From NCBI GenBank assembly GCA_024235015.1, contig JACKNG010000003.1:62001-126000 (forward strand): a DNA stretch of 64,000 nt, in the 5' to 3' direction. Shown here piece by piece: positions 46,161 through 54,135 of this stretch; position 1 is the first letter of the stretch, and each line of letters opens with the position of its first letter. Both the position numbers and the translations under genes were made by a program. A model generated the notes under the pieces. The model searched no databases. It worked only from the letters and a program-made list of their open reading frames with translations, and had not been told where the DNA came from. The stretch comes from Gammaproteobacteria bacterium (GTDB taxonomy: Bacteria > Pseudomonadota > Gammaproteobacteria > Ga0077536).

Positions 46161-47588
46161 TCAGGCCGGCGGCGCCGGGTAGCGCCCGGCCCACGGCTGC
46201 GCCCGTTCGAGCTGGGCGGCGAGGCGCAGGAGTCCGGCCTCGTCACCGTAACGCCCCATCAGTTGCACGCCGATCGGCAGGCCGGCGGCGTTCCAGTGCA
46301 ACGGCAGGGTGATGGCCGGCTGGCCGGTGGCATTGGCGACGCCGGTGAAACGCATGAAGGCCTGCATGCGCTCAGTGCCGCGCTGCGGCTCGGCGCGGTC
46401 GTGCTCGAACCAGCCGAGCGGCACTGGTGGCTCGGGCAGGGTCGGCGTCAGCCACACGTCGCAGGTGTCCCAGAACGGCGCCATGGCGCGCGCGAAACGC
46501 TGCATGGCGTCCAAGGCGAGCAGGTAGTCGGACGGATGCAGGCGGGCGTCCATCTCGAGCATCTTCCAGGTGTGGCGCTCGAAGTGCTCGGCGGTCGCCG
46601 TCCGCCCGAGGCGCTGCTCCCAGCCGCGCACGATGGCCGCCATCATGCCGATCCAGAGCGTGGTGAAGAAATCGTGGAAGTCACCGGCGTCGACGGCCGG
46701 CCGCGCTTCCTCGACGTCGTGGCCGAGCGATTCGCACAGCCGCGCCGCGGCTTCCACCGCCGCACGACAATCGGCATGCACGGCGGTGTCCAGCACCGGC
46801 TGCGCGCTCCAGGCGATGCGCAGGCGGCCCGGGTCGGCGCCGACCTCTGCCGCGTAGGGCCGCGACGGTGGTACCGGGAAATACGGCGCGCCGGCATCGG
46901 CGCCGGCGGTGACGTCGAGCATCAGCGCGGTGTCGGCGACGCTGCGCGTGACGACGTGTTCGCAGATCAGCCCCGCACCGCCGGGATCGCCGCAATCCGG
47001 GCCGAGCGGGTTGCGCCCGCGGGTCGGCTTCAGCCCGACCAGGCCGCAGACCGCGGCCGGAATCCGGATCGAGCCGCCGCCGTCGTTGGCATGGGCGACG
47101 GCGACCATGCCGGCGGCGACGGCCGCGGCCGCGCCGCCCGAGGAACCGCCCGGCGAACGTGCCAGGTCCCAGGGGTTGCGCGTCGGCCCGTAGAGTTCCG
47201 GCTCGGTGGTCGGCTTGGCGGCGAACTCGGGCGCGTTGGTCTTGCCGCAGACGACGAAGCCGGCCTGCTTGCAGCGCCGCACGAGTTCGCTGTCACGCGG
47301 TGAGACGTAGCCCTGCAGGAAACGCGAGGCTTCGGTCAGCGGCGTGCCGGCGCATTCGGCCAGCATGTCCTTGAGCAGCAGCGGCACGCCGGCGAACGGC
47401 GCATCGCGAGCGACCGCGCGGGCCTGCTCGCGGGCGTAGTCGAACAACGGCAGGACCACGGCGTTCAACGCCGGGTTCAGCGCCTCGATGGCGGCGATGG
47501 CGGCGTCGGTCAGTTCGACCGGCGAGATCTCGCCGCGTCGCACCAGCGCGGCCTGCTCGGCCATGGTTTTCATCATCAACTCGTGCAT
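46161..47588 (-). CDS. amidase (amidase signature family)
   Basis: 475 aa. The Ser-cisSer-Lys triad is visible: Lys73 in GVPLLLKDM, Ser149 or 150 in SPGGSSGGAAAA, and Ser173 in DGGGSIR. GLVGLKPTRGR follows as usual. It hydrolyses carboxylic amides or carbamoyl groups in the cytoplasm; the sequence resembles 6-aminohexanoate-cyclic-dimer hydrolase-type amidases more than GatA, since no GatB/C lie nearby. It has no signal peptide. It is 46 nt behind the CoA transferase. Confidence 0.9.
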   Translation of the reverse strand: MHELMMKTMAEQAALVRRGEISPVELTDAAIAAIEALNPALNAVVLPLFDYAREQARAVARDAPFAGVPLLLKDMLAECAGTPLTEASRFLQGYVSPRDSELVRRCKQAGFVVCGKTNAPEFAAKPTTEPELYGPTRNPWDLARSPGGSSGGAAAAVAAGMVAVAHANDGGGSIRIPAAVCGLVGLKPTRGRNPLGPDCGDPGGAGLICEHVVTRSVADTALMLDVTAGADAGAPYFPVPPSRPYAAEVGADPGRLRIAWSAQPVLDTAVHADCRAAVEAAARLCESLGHDVEEARPAVDAGDFHDFFTTLWIGMMAAIVRGWEQRLGRTATAEHFERHTWKMLEMDARLHPSDYLLALDAMQRFARAMAPFWDTCDVWLTPTLPEPPVPLGWFEHDRAEPQRGTERMQAFMRFTGVANATGQPAITLPLHWNAAGLPIGVQLMGRYGDEAGLLRLAAQLERAQPWAGRYPAPPA

Positions 47589-47634
47589 CGATCCGTTCTC
47601 CCCCGTTGCTGTCGGTGATGTCGCGCAGTGCGCG

Positions 47635-48840
47635 TCAACGTTCCCCGCTGACCAGTACCCCGGCCGCGCTGAGTGCCCGGATGCGCTCGGCGTCGTAGCC
47701 GAGCACGCGCTCGAGCACCTCGGCGTTGTGCTGGCCGAGGGTGGGCGCGACCAGGTCGAGGCGCTCGGGCTGGGCGGAGAAGCGCAGCGGGAAGCCCGGC
47801 ACGGTGAGCGGCCCCATCACCGGGTCCTCGATTTCGCGCACCATGCCGCGCTCGCGGAAATAAGGGTGCTGAATGGCATCGACCGGGTCCATGACCGGCG
47901 CGCAAGGCACGCGGTGGGCCTCGAGTGCGGCGATGACGGCCTCGTCGTCGGCGAATCCCCGCATCCACGACTCGATCAGCTCGACCAGCTCGGCGCGCCG
48001 CCGGGCGCGATCCTCGGGCGTGGCGTAGCGCGGATCTTCGACGAGGTCGGGACGGCCCAGCGCCGCGCACACGTTCTTCCATTGCAGCTGCAGCGACAGC
48101 ACCGCGATGTAGCCGCGTGGGCCGCGGAACACGCCGAACGGCGCGATCAGCTCGTGGTGGCTGCCCTGGCGGTTGGGCCGGTAGTCGCCCCGGGTCAGCG
48201 TATAGCCCTGCAGCGAGACGTCGTGCATGTGGAACAGGCAGTCGACCATGGAGATGTCGAGCCACTGGCCGGCGCCGGTCTGGGCGCGGTGGAACAGCGC
48301 GTAACCGATGGCCGAGAAAGCGTGCACGCCGCTGCCGACGTCGGCGATCGCGATACCGACCGGGGTCGGCGGCCCATCCGGGTCGCCGGTCATGTGCATG
48401 ACGCCGGCGAAGGCCTGCGCGGCCCAGTCGTAGCCGGTCTTGTGGGCGAGCGGGCTCTCGCGGCCGTAGGCCGACAGCGAGGCCATGACGACGCGCGGAT
48501 TGATGGCCTGGATGTCCGGCCAGGCCAGGCGTTTCTTCTCCATCACGCCCGGTCCGAAGTTCTCCAGCACGACGTCGGCCGCGGCGATCAGCTCGCGCAC
48601 GATGGCGTCGCCCTCGGCGGTGCCGAGATCGAGGGCGAGGCTCTGCTTGCCGCGATTCTGCTGGATGAAGTAACCGCTGCGACCGCGATCGGCGATCGGC
48701 AGCAGGCGCGAGGGATCGCCCCCCGGCGCCAGCTCGATCTTGATGATCTCGGCGCCCATCTCCGCCATCAGCCGGCCCACCGTCGGCCCGGCCAGGTACT
48801 GGGTGAAATCCAGTACGCGTATCCCGTCCAGAATCAGCAT
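47635..48840 (-). CDS. CaiB/BaiF family CoA transferase (family III)
   Basis: 401 aa. N-terminal IRVLDFTQYLAGPTVGRLMAEMGAEIIKIE, then NRGKQSLALDL and catalytic Asp near residue 137 in KTGYDWAAQAF are family III features. These enzymes move CoA between carboxylic acids, commonly feeding beta-oxidation or alpha-methylacyl-CoA pathways. The ATG at 48840 is preferred because GGAGG lies 6 nt upstream; a GTG directly before it is the alternative. It is followed by the amidase. Confidence 0.9.
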   Translation of the reverse strand: MLILDGIRVLDFTQYLAGPTVGRLMAEMGAEIIKIELAPGGDPSRLLPIADRGRSGYFIQQNRGKQSLALDLGTAEGDAIVRELIAAADVVLENFGPGVMEKKRLAWPDIQAINPRVVMASLSAYGRESPLAHKTGYDWAAQAFAGVMHMTGDPDGPPTPVGIAIADVGSGVHAFSAIGYALFHRAQTGAGQWLDISMVDCLFHMHDVSLQGYTLTRGDYRPNRQGSHHELIAPFGVFRGPRGYIAVLSLQLQWKNVCAALGRPDLVEDPRYATPEDRARRRAELVELIESWMRGFADDEAVIAALEAHRVPCAPVMDPVDAIQHPYFRERGMVREIEDPVMGPLTVPGFPLRFSAQPERLDLVAPTLGQHNAEVLERVLGYDAERIRALSAAGVLVSGER

Positions 48841-48907
48841 CACGGCCCTCCCCCGTTGTGCCGCGTCGAGTGTACTGCGTTCCGGCAGCGCCCGAGTCCG
48901 CGCGAAC

Positions 48908-48924
48908 TGTCAAAGTCGTTGACA
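48908..48924. promoter_or_regulatory. upstream palindrome 1 (probable activator site)
   Basis: TGTCAAAGTCGTTGACA is a 17-bp palindrome of the form TGTCAA-N5-TTGACA. It lies about 190 bp upstream of the sigma-54 promoter and shares both half-sites with palindrome 2. Confidence 0.6.
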
Positions 48925-49020
48925 CCCTCGCGCCGCCGGTGCGGGCAACGCAACCAACTGATTGAATTATTCTTTCGTCCTCTTGCGCACGACCGGGCCG
49001 GGGTGGGCGGCAAGCGGGAC

Positions 49021-49037
49021 TGTCAACGGTTTTGACA
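49021..49037. promoter_or_regulatory. upstream palindrome 2 (probable activator site)
   Basis: TGTCAACGGTTTTGACA is a second TGTCAA-N5-TTGACA palindrome, 75 bp upstream of the -24 element and 113 bp (start to start) from palindrome 1. Paired distal sites are typical for sigma-54 enhancer-binding proteins, here probably the PEP-CTERM regulator PrsR. Confidence 0.62.
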
Positions 49038-49111
49038 ACTACGCCCCCACGCTGCCGCCATGCCTCGCCGCTATTCCCCCAACACTTTGAGTGAATTGAA
49101 TTTTCACGTCC

Positions 49112-49127
49112 CGGCATCGTTCTTGCT
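49112..49127 (+). promoter_or_regulatory. sigma-54 (-24/-12) promoter of the PEP-CTERM gene
   Basis: CGGCATCGTTCTTGCT has GG (49113-49114) and GC (49125-49126) separated by 10 nt, and the full TTGC of the -12 element. The consensus is TGGCACG-N4-TTGCW. The start codon at 49174 leaves a leader of roughly 35 nt. PEP-CTERM genes are commonly sigma-54 controlled. Confidence 0.68.
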
Positions 49128-49173
49128 TGGCACGCGCCATTTTCGCTCACACCGCCTCTGGGAGATCACATCC

Positions 49174-49893
49174 ATGCTTCGCAATGCCCACCTCGCCGCG
49201 GCCTTCGCCGCCGCCACGCTCGTCGCGGCCCCGGCCTCGGCCACCCTGCTCTATTCCAATGATTTCGACGGCAACGTCAGCGTCGCCAGCGGCGTCACCG
49301 CGGTCACTTCGGGCCTCTGGTCCACGGAATCGGTGCAGGGCTTCAGCGCCGACGGCTTCAGCGGCAACCTGCTGCGCAACGCCTCCACCGGCAACCCGGC
49401 CACCGCGACCACCCTCACCCTGAGCGGCCTCGGCGCCCACGACAGCGTCAGCATCGGTGGCCTGCTCGGCATCATGGACTCGTGGGATTCCAGCAACGGC
49501 AGCGTGTCGCCCGACTACCTGCGCTTCTACGTCGACGGCAACCTCGTCCTCCAGGCGACCTTCGCCAACGCCTCGGGCAGCGTGACGACGACCGTCGGTA
49601 CCGCCCTGGGTGGCCTGTCGCATCGCGGCTTCAACGGCCAGTATGCCGACCGCGCCTACGACATCACCGGCGACGCCGCCCTGACCGGCATTGCCCACAC
49701 GGCGTCCTCCCTGGTGCTGTCGATCGTCGCCGGCGGCAGCGGCTGGCAGGGCAGCACCGACGAGTCCTGGGGCATCGACAACCTGCGCGTCGACTACACG
49801 CCGAGGCAGGCGGGCAACGTCCCCGAGCCGACCACCCTGGCCCTGCTCGGCCTTGCTGCCCTGGGTCTCGGCGCCCGCCGCCGCCCGGTCTGA
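49174..49893 (+). CDS. PEP-CTERM sorting-domain protein
   Basis: 239 aa. Signal peptide (AAAFAAATLVAAPASA) and a C-terminal sorting signal: VPEPTTLALLG, a hydrophobic helix, then ARRRPV. The middle part is a beta-sandwich-like, Ser/Gly/Thr-rich secreted domain with low lysine, similar to lectin-like or carbohydrate-associated PEP-CTERM proteins. Exosortase (EpsH) cleaves such proteins and links them to the surface or exopolysaccharide; no exosortase gene is in the window. GGGAGA lies 8 nt before the ATG. It is probably PrsK/PrsR-regulated through the sigma-54 promoter upstream. Confidence 0.9.
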   Translation: MLRNAHLAAAFAAATLVAAPASATLLYSNDFDGNVSVASGVTAVTSGLWSTESVQGFSADGFSGNLLRNASTGNPATATTLTLSGLGAHDSVSIGGLLGIMDSWDSSNGSVSPDYLRFYVDGNLVLQATFANASGSVTTTVGTALGGLSHRGFNGQYADRAYDITGDAALTGIAHTASSLVLSIVAGGSGWQGSTDESWGIDNLRVDYTPRQAGNVPEPTTLALLGLAALGLGARRRPV

Positions 49894-49901
49894 GCCAGGC
49901 C

Positions 49902-49929
49902 CCCGCACGCCGCGCCGGCGGCGTGCGGG
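49902..49929. terminator. bidirectional 11-bp hairpin between convergent genes
   Basis: CCCGCACGCCG (49902-49912) is the exact reverse complement of CGGCGTGCGGG (49919-49929) with a 6-nt loop. It fills the 36 nt between the stop codons of the PEP-CTERM and symporter genes. There is no T-tract. Confidence 0.6.
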
Positions 49930-51255
49930 TCATCCCTCCTGGCGCGCGAAGTAGTCGCGCATCGCCACCAGCACCCGCGGCGCCAGCAACAGGGTCGCGG
50001 TCATGTTCGGGATCACCATCAACGCGTAGGCCGTGTCGATGATGTTGACCGTGGTTGTCGGCGTCCACAGCGCGGCGATCGGGATCAACACGAGGTAGAT
50101 CCACACGAAGGCGCCGCCGCGGCGCTCCCCGAACAGGTACTTCGCGCATTTCACGCTGTAATAGGCGTAAGTGATCATGGTCGTGAGGGCGAAGGCGGCG
50201 AAGATCGCCGACACCAGCCCGGCACCCAGGCCGGGCAGGCTGGCCTCGAAGGCCTGCGCCGTGGTCACCACCCCGGCCGCCTGCGGCGACACCCCGCTGG
50301 TGAGGATGACCAGCGCCGTCATGGTGCACACCAGGTGGGTGTCGATGAACGGCCCCAGCATCGCCACCAGCCCCTCGCGCACCGGCTCGTCGGTCTGCGC
50401 GGCACCGTGGGCGAGCGCCTCGGTGCCGAGCCCGGCCTCGTTGGAGAACACCGCGCGGCGCACGCCCGTGACGAGGATTTCCTTCACCGTGAGACCGGCC
50501 GCGCCGCCGATACCGGCGTCGACGTCGAAGGCGCCGAGCACGATGGCGCGCAGCACCGCCGGCACACGCTCGGCATGGTCGGCGATCACGAGCAGGCCGC
50601 CGCCGAGGTAGAGCAGGCACATCAGCGGCACGACCAGGCCGGCGAACCGGCCCACGCGTACGCTGCCGCCGAGCACGACGTAGCCCACCGCGGTCATGGC
50701 CAGGAGCCCGGTCAGCGGTGCCGGCACCGACCATTGGGCCTGCATCAGCCCGGCCAGCTGGTTGGACTGGAACACGCCCAGGCAGCCGACCATGGCGCAG
50801 GCCGCGAACAGCATCGCCAGCGGACGGAAGCGCGGCCCCAGGCCGACCTCGATGTAGTACATCGGCCCGCCCTGCATGACACCCTGGCTGTCCGGCTTGC
50901 GATAGAGGCACGACAGCGTGCAGGTGAAGAACTTGGTCGCCATGCCGAGCGCGCCGGCGACCCACATCCAGAACACCGCGCCCGAGCCACCCATGGCAAT
51001 CGCGATGGCGACGCCGGCGATGTTGCCCATGCCGATGGTTCCCGACAGGGCCGCCGACAGGGCGCGGAAATGGCTGATCTCGCCGGGCGCGTCGCGCCGC
51101 TCGTAGCGCCCGCTGAGGATGGCCAGGGCATGGCCGGCGTGGCGCAAGGGCGCCGCGCGGCTGAGCAGCATGAACCACACGCCGGCCCCGGCCAGCAGGA
51201 TCACCAGCGGCAGGCCCCAGACGATGCCGACGGCGGCGGCCCAGAATGCCTCCAT
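49930..51255 (-). CDS. AGCS family alanine/glycine:cation symporter
   Basis: 441 aa, usual family length. About ten to eleven membrane helices. Family motifs: SGTIGMGNIAGVA (about residues 67-79), MQGGPMYYIE, and NEAGLGTEALAH. It imports alanine or glycine with sodium across the inner membrane. The start is MEAFWAAAVG at 51255, with GGGAGA 8 nt upstream. The ATG overlaps the stop of the preceding small frame as TGATG, implying coupling. Confidence 0.9.
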   Translation of the reverse strand: MEAFWAAAVGIVWGLPLVILLAGAGVWFMLLSRAAPLRHAGHALAILSGRYERRDAPGEISHFRALSAALSGTIGMGNIAGVAIAIAMGGSGAVFWMWVAGALGMATKFFTCTLSCLYRKPDSQGVMQGGPMYYIEVGLGPRFRPLAMLFAACAMVGCLGVFQSNQLAGLMQAQWSVPAPLTGLLAMTAVGYVVLGGSVRVGRFAGLVVPLMCLLYLGGGLLVIADHAERVPAVLRAIVLGAFDVDAGIGGAAGLTVKEILVTGVRRAVFSNEAGLGTEALAHGAAQTDEPVREGLVAMLGPFIDTHLVCTMTALVILTSGVSPQAAGVVTTAQAFEASLPGLGAGLVSAIFAAFALTTMITYAYYSVKCAKYLFGERRGGAFVWIYLVLIPIAALWTPTTTVNIIDTAYALMVIPNMTATLLLAPRVLVAMRDYFARQEG

Positions 51256-51611
51256 CAGTCGTCTCCCGCTGCCGGGCAGGGAAACTCGGCGGCGAGCGCG
51301 GCGCGCACCGCGGGAGGGGCGGGCGCCCCGGCGGCTGTTCCGGCCTGCACCAGCGCCGCCAGCAGGCGCTCGGCGCGTTGCGCCGCGGCCAGGTCCGGCG
51401 GCGCGCACCAGCGCTCGGGCGGCGGCGTCGCACCACACACCGCGCAGGGATCGAGAAACCACTCGCAGGCCGCGGCCCGGGTGCCACGGAAACCGTCATC
51501 GAGCGCGGCCCGGCAGGTCGCCACGACCTCGCCGACGGTCACTTCGGCGCGCACGCCCGGGGGATAGAGGAAAACGCCGCCCAGCAGGGCAGCGAGATGG
51601 ACGGCAGTCAG
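51255..51611 (-). CDS. small exported protein, Rap1a/Tai-like, no canonical start codon
   Basis: A coding-like stretch of about 118 codons fills the space before the symporter. It has a hydrophobic leader (AVHLAALLGGVFL) and a secreted-type body with cysteines spaced TVGEVVATC ... AAACEWFLD ... ERWC, ending AALAAEFPC. This layout resembles Rap1a/Tai immunity-like small periplasmic proteins. Its stop codon overlaps the symporter ATG. No ATG, GTG or TTG exists in frame before the mature part; the frame is open upstream to the divergent gene. The start given is an in-frame CTG and is uncertain. A non-standard start, sequence error or decay are all possible. Confidence 0.42.
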   Translation of the reverse strand: MTAVHLAALLGGVFLYPPGVRAEVTVGEVVATCRAALDDGFRGTRAAACEWFLDPCAVCGATPPPERWCAPPDLAAAQRAERLLAALVQAGTAAGAPAPPAVRAALAAEFPCPAAGDD

Positions 51612-51722
51612 CGCGGCGCCGGCGTTACCCCTGCCCCTGGGCGGCGAATTGGCGATAATCGTGTCCTCGCAGTCGGTGCGACGCGGCGCCGCGGAGGCCG
51701 CCGCGCAAAGGGGAGGATTGTA

Positions 51723-52817
51723 GTGCAGCCTGCACGTGAGCCGCTCAAGCTGGGCCTGTTCATGCCCAATTGTTCCAACATGTACGCCATCTCGAGCTGG
51801 CGCGTGATCGAGGACGAATGGACCTGGCCGTCCAACCTCGCCATCGCCGGCGCGGCCGAGGAAGCCGGCTTCGACCTGCTCTTCCCGGTCAGCCGCTGGC
51901 GCGGTTTCGGCGGCAGCACCGACTACCTCGGCACCTCGCTCGAGACCATGACCTGGGCCTCGGCGCTGCTCGCGCGGACCTCGCGCATCCACGTCTACTC
52001 GACCGTGCACGTACCGGTGTTCCATCCCGTGGTCGTGGCCAAGATGGGCGCGACGATGGACCACTTGAGCGGCGGGCGCTGGGGCATCAACCTGGTCAGC
52101 GGCTGGAGCCGCGAGGAGTTCGCCATGATGGGCATGGAATTGCTGCCGCACGCCGAGCGCTACCAGCGCACCGCGGCCTTCATCGAGATCCTGCGCGGGC
52201 TGTGGACCGCGCCGCCGGGCCGCTTCGAGCACACCTCGCCGTGGTACCGGGTCGAACACGGCGTGTCCCTGCCGCAGCCGGCGCGCGCACCGCAAATTGC
52301 CAACGCCGGCGTGTCCGACGATGCCAAGGACGTCATCGCCCGGCTGTGCGACTGGGCTTTCGTCTCGACGCCCTCGATCGAGGCGACGCCGGCCATCGTC
52401 GCCGACGTCAAGGCGCGGGCGACGGCGCGCGGTCGCAGCGTGCGCGCCGCGGCCTTTCCCTTCGTGCTGTGGCGCGACTCGGCCGACGAAGCCGAGGCCG
52501 AGATCGCGCGCATCGTCGAGCACAAGGACGACGTCGCGGCGCAGAACTGGCTCGACGGCCTCAACATCGGCAGCGGCTCGTTCGACAGCTTCACCCTCGA
52601 CATGATGAGCGTCGGCGCCGGCGCGGTGCACGTCGTCGGCACCGCCGAGGACGTCGCGCTGAAGTTGAAGGCGCTCTACGAGGGCGGACTCGACGCCGTG
52701 CTGATGGTCTTCCAGGGCTACCTCGACGACACCCGGCGATTCGCCCGCGAGGTCATGCCGCTGCTGCGCGAGATGGGCGTCAGCGCACCTGCCGCCGGCG
52801 TCGGAGCGCCGGCATGA
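51723..52817 (+). CDS. LLM class flavin-dependent oxidoreductase
   Basis: 364 aa, a luciferase-like monooxygenase barrel: LKLGLFMPNCSNMYAIS, SLETMTWASALLARTSRIHV, GGRWGINLVSGWSREEFAMMG and PQIANAGVSDDA. This arrangement is close to flavin-dependent alkane-sulfonate and pyrimidine (RutA-like) monooxygenases. It uses reduced FMN and oxygen. The GTG at 51723 is set by AGGGGAGGA 5 nt upstream. The stop overlaps the next gene as ATGA, so the dehydrogenase is co-translated. Confidence 0.88.
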   Translation: MQPAREPLKLGLFMPNCSNMYAISSWRVIEDEWTWPSNLAIAGAAEEAGFDLLFPVSRWRGFGGSTDYLGTSLETMTWASALLARTSRIHVYSTVHVPVFHPVVVAKMGATMDHLSGGRWGINLVSGWSREEFAMMGMELLPHAERYQRTAAFIEILRGLWTAPPGRFEHTSPWYRVEHGVSLPQPARAPQIANAGVSDDAKDVIARLCDWAFVSTPSIEATPAIVADVKARATARGRSVRAAAFPFVLWRDSADEAEAEIARIVEHKDDVAAQNWLDGLNIGSGSFDSFTLDMMSVGAGAVHVVGTAEDVALKLKALYEGGLDAVLMVFQGYLDDTRRFAREVMPLLREMGVSAPAAGVGAPA

Positions 52818-53956
52818 ACCGCGCCGGTCGTCATTCACCGTCAGCCGCGCAAGGCGTCGTCTACGGCATTGCCATCGCCGAGGCGCTCGGCGCCGAGCTC
52901 GAACGACGCGGCACGCGCCGCGCGCTGCTCGTCACCAACACCAGCCTGGCCGGTGCCGGCGGTCTCGCGGAAGAGGTCAGCGCCGCACTCGGTGAGTGCT
53001 GCGTGGCGCAACTGACCGGCATCCGCGCCCACTCGCCGCGCGCGGACGTGCTGCGCATCGCCGCGGCCCTGGCCGGGCACGAGGCCGATCTGGTGGTCGG
53101 CTTCGGCGGCGGTTCGGTGTGCGACGCGACCAAGGCGGCGACCCTCGCCCTGGCCAACGAGATGACGGCCAGCGCCGACCTCGATCGCCTGCGCGAACCG
53201 GATGGGCTGCGCCCTGCGACGCTGCCCTTCGTCGCCATCCCGACCACGCTCTCGGCGGGCGAGTTCACCAGTTTCGCCGGCGTCACCGACGAACGCGTGC
53301 CGCGCAAGGAAGTGTTCTTCCACCCGAGCATGGCGCCCGACGTCGTCGTGCTCGACCCGGCGCTGACCGTGGCGACGCCGCCGCGCCTGTTCTTCGGCAC
53401 CGGCATCCGTGCCGTCGATCACTGCGTGGAGACCTTCTGCTCGATCAACGTCACCCCGCCGACCGAAGCCACCGCCCTGCATGCCGCGCGCCTGCTGCCC
53501 GGCGCACTGCGGCGCGTTCTCGCCGACCCGGACGACCTCGACGCCCGCCTCGACTGCCTGGTCGGCGCCTGGCTGTCGGTGCAGGGGGTGTCCTGCGGCG
53601 TCGACCTCGGCGCCAGCCACGGCATCGGCCACATTCTCGGCGGCACCGCCGGCATGCCGCACGGCGAGACCTCGTGCGTCATGCTGCCGCACGTACTGCG
53701 TTACAACGCGGCCTTCAACGGCGTGCGCCAGGCCGAACTCGCCGCCGCCATGGGCGACAGCACGACGCCGCTCGCCGACCAGGTCCAGGCGCTGGTCGCC
53801 GCGCTGGGCCTGCCCGGGCGCCTGCGCGACGCCGAGGTGCCGCGCGACCTGCTGCCGACCATTGCCGAGGAAGCGATGCTCGATCTCTGGATCCCGACCA
53901 ACCCGCGCCCGCTGACCCGCGCCGAGGTGCTGGCCCTGCTCGAGGCGGCGTGGTGA
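52814..53956 (+). CDS. iron-containing alcohol dehydrogenase (maleylacetate reductase-like)
   Basis: 380 aa. NAD-binding GGGSVCDATKAATL (about residues 97-110), PTTLSAGEFTSFAGVTD, and metal-site histidines in AVDHCVET (about 204), ASHGIGH and MPHGETS, as in group III Fe-ADHs and maleylacetate reductases. It reduces a carbonyl or a maleylacetate-like diacid with NAD(P)H. It is coupled to the LLM monooxygenase (4-nt overlap), which suggests the two act on one ring-cleavage-like pathway. The open frame runs far upstream, but similarity starts here. Confidence 0.87.
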   Translation: MNRAGRHSPSAAQGVVYGIAIAEALGAELERRGTRRALLVTNTSLAGAGGLAEEVSAALGECCVAQLTGIRAHSPRADVLRIAAALAGHEADLVVGFGGGSVCDATKAATLALANEMTASADLDRLREPDGLRPATLPFVAIPTTLSAGEFTSFAGVTDERVPRKEVFFHPSMAPDVVVLDPALTVATPPRLFFGTGIRAVDHCVETFCSINVTPPTEATALHAARLLPGALRRVLADPDDLDARLDCLVGAWLSVQGVSCGVDLGASHGIGHILGGTAGMPHGETSCVMLPHVLRYNAAFNGVRQAELAAAMGDSTTPLADQVQALVAALGLPGRLRDAEVPRDLLPTIAEEAMLDLWIPTNPRPLTRAEVLALLEAAW

Positions 53957-54000
53957 CGGTCGCGGCGCCGCGGGCACAATAATTCAAGCATTTGACCCTC

Positions 54001-54111
54001 GGTGTCAGACACCCTCGCGCCGCGCCTGGGCCAAAGGCTCCATGACTTGACCGGCGGTGTCAGACACCGCCGATCACACCATCAACGACTTGCCTGCCGG
54101 TGTCAGACACC
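54001..54111 (+). repeat. palindrome family B, three copies
   Basis: GGTGTCAGACACC at 54001-54013, 54056-54068 and 54099-54111, with gaps of 42 and 30 nt. Each is preceded by a leader such as TCAACGACTTGCCTGCC (54082-54098). They lie between the Fe-ADH stop (45 nt away) and the thiolase start. Two more copies, reversed, are at 22351-22417. Confidence 0.92.
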
Positions 54112-54135
54112 AGCCGGCACTGGAGGACCACCACC

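Noticed and set aside
51770..53956. A 728-residue fusion protein ahead of the iron alcohol dehydrogenase
   Set aside because: The upstream half is an out-of-frame shadow of the LLM gene; similarity begins at the ATG at 52814, which overlaps the LLM stop.
54001..54111. Possible CRISPR array
   Set aside because: The repeat is a 13-bp palindrome with irregular 42 and 30-nt gaps, only three units, no cas genes, and reversed copies exist 32 kb away.
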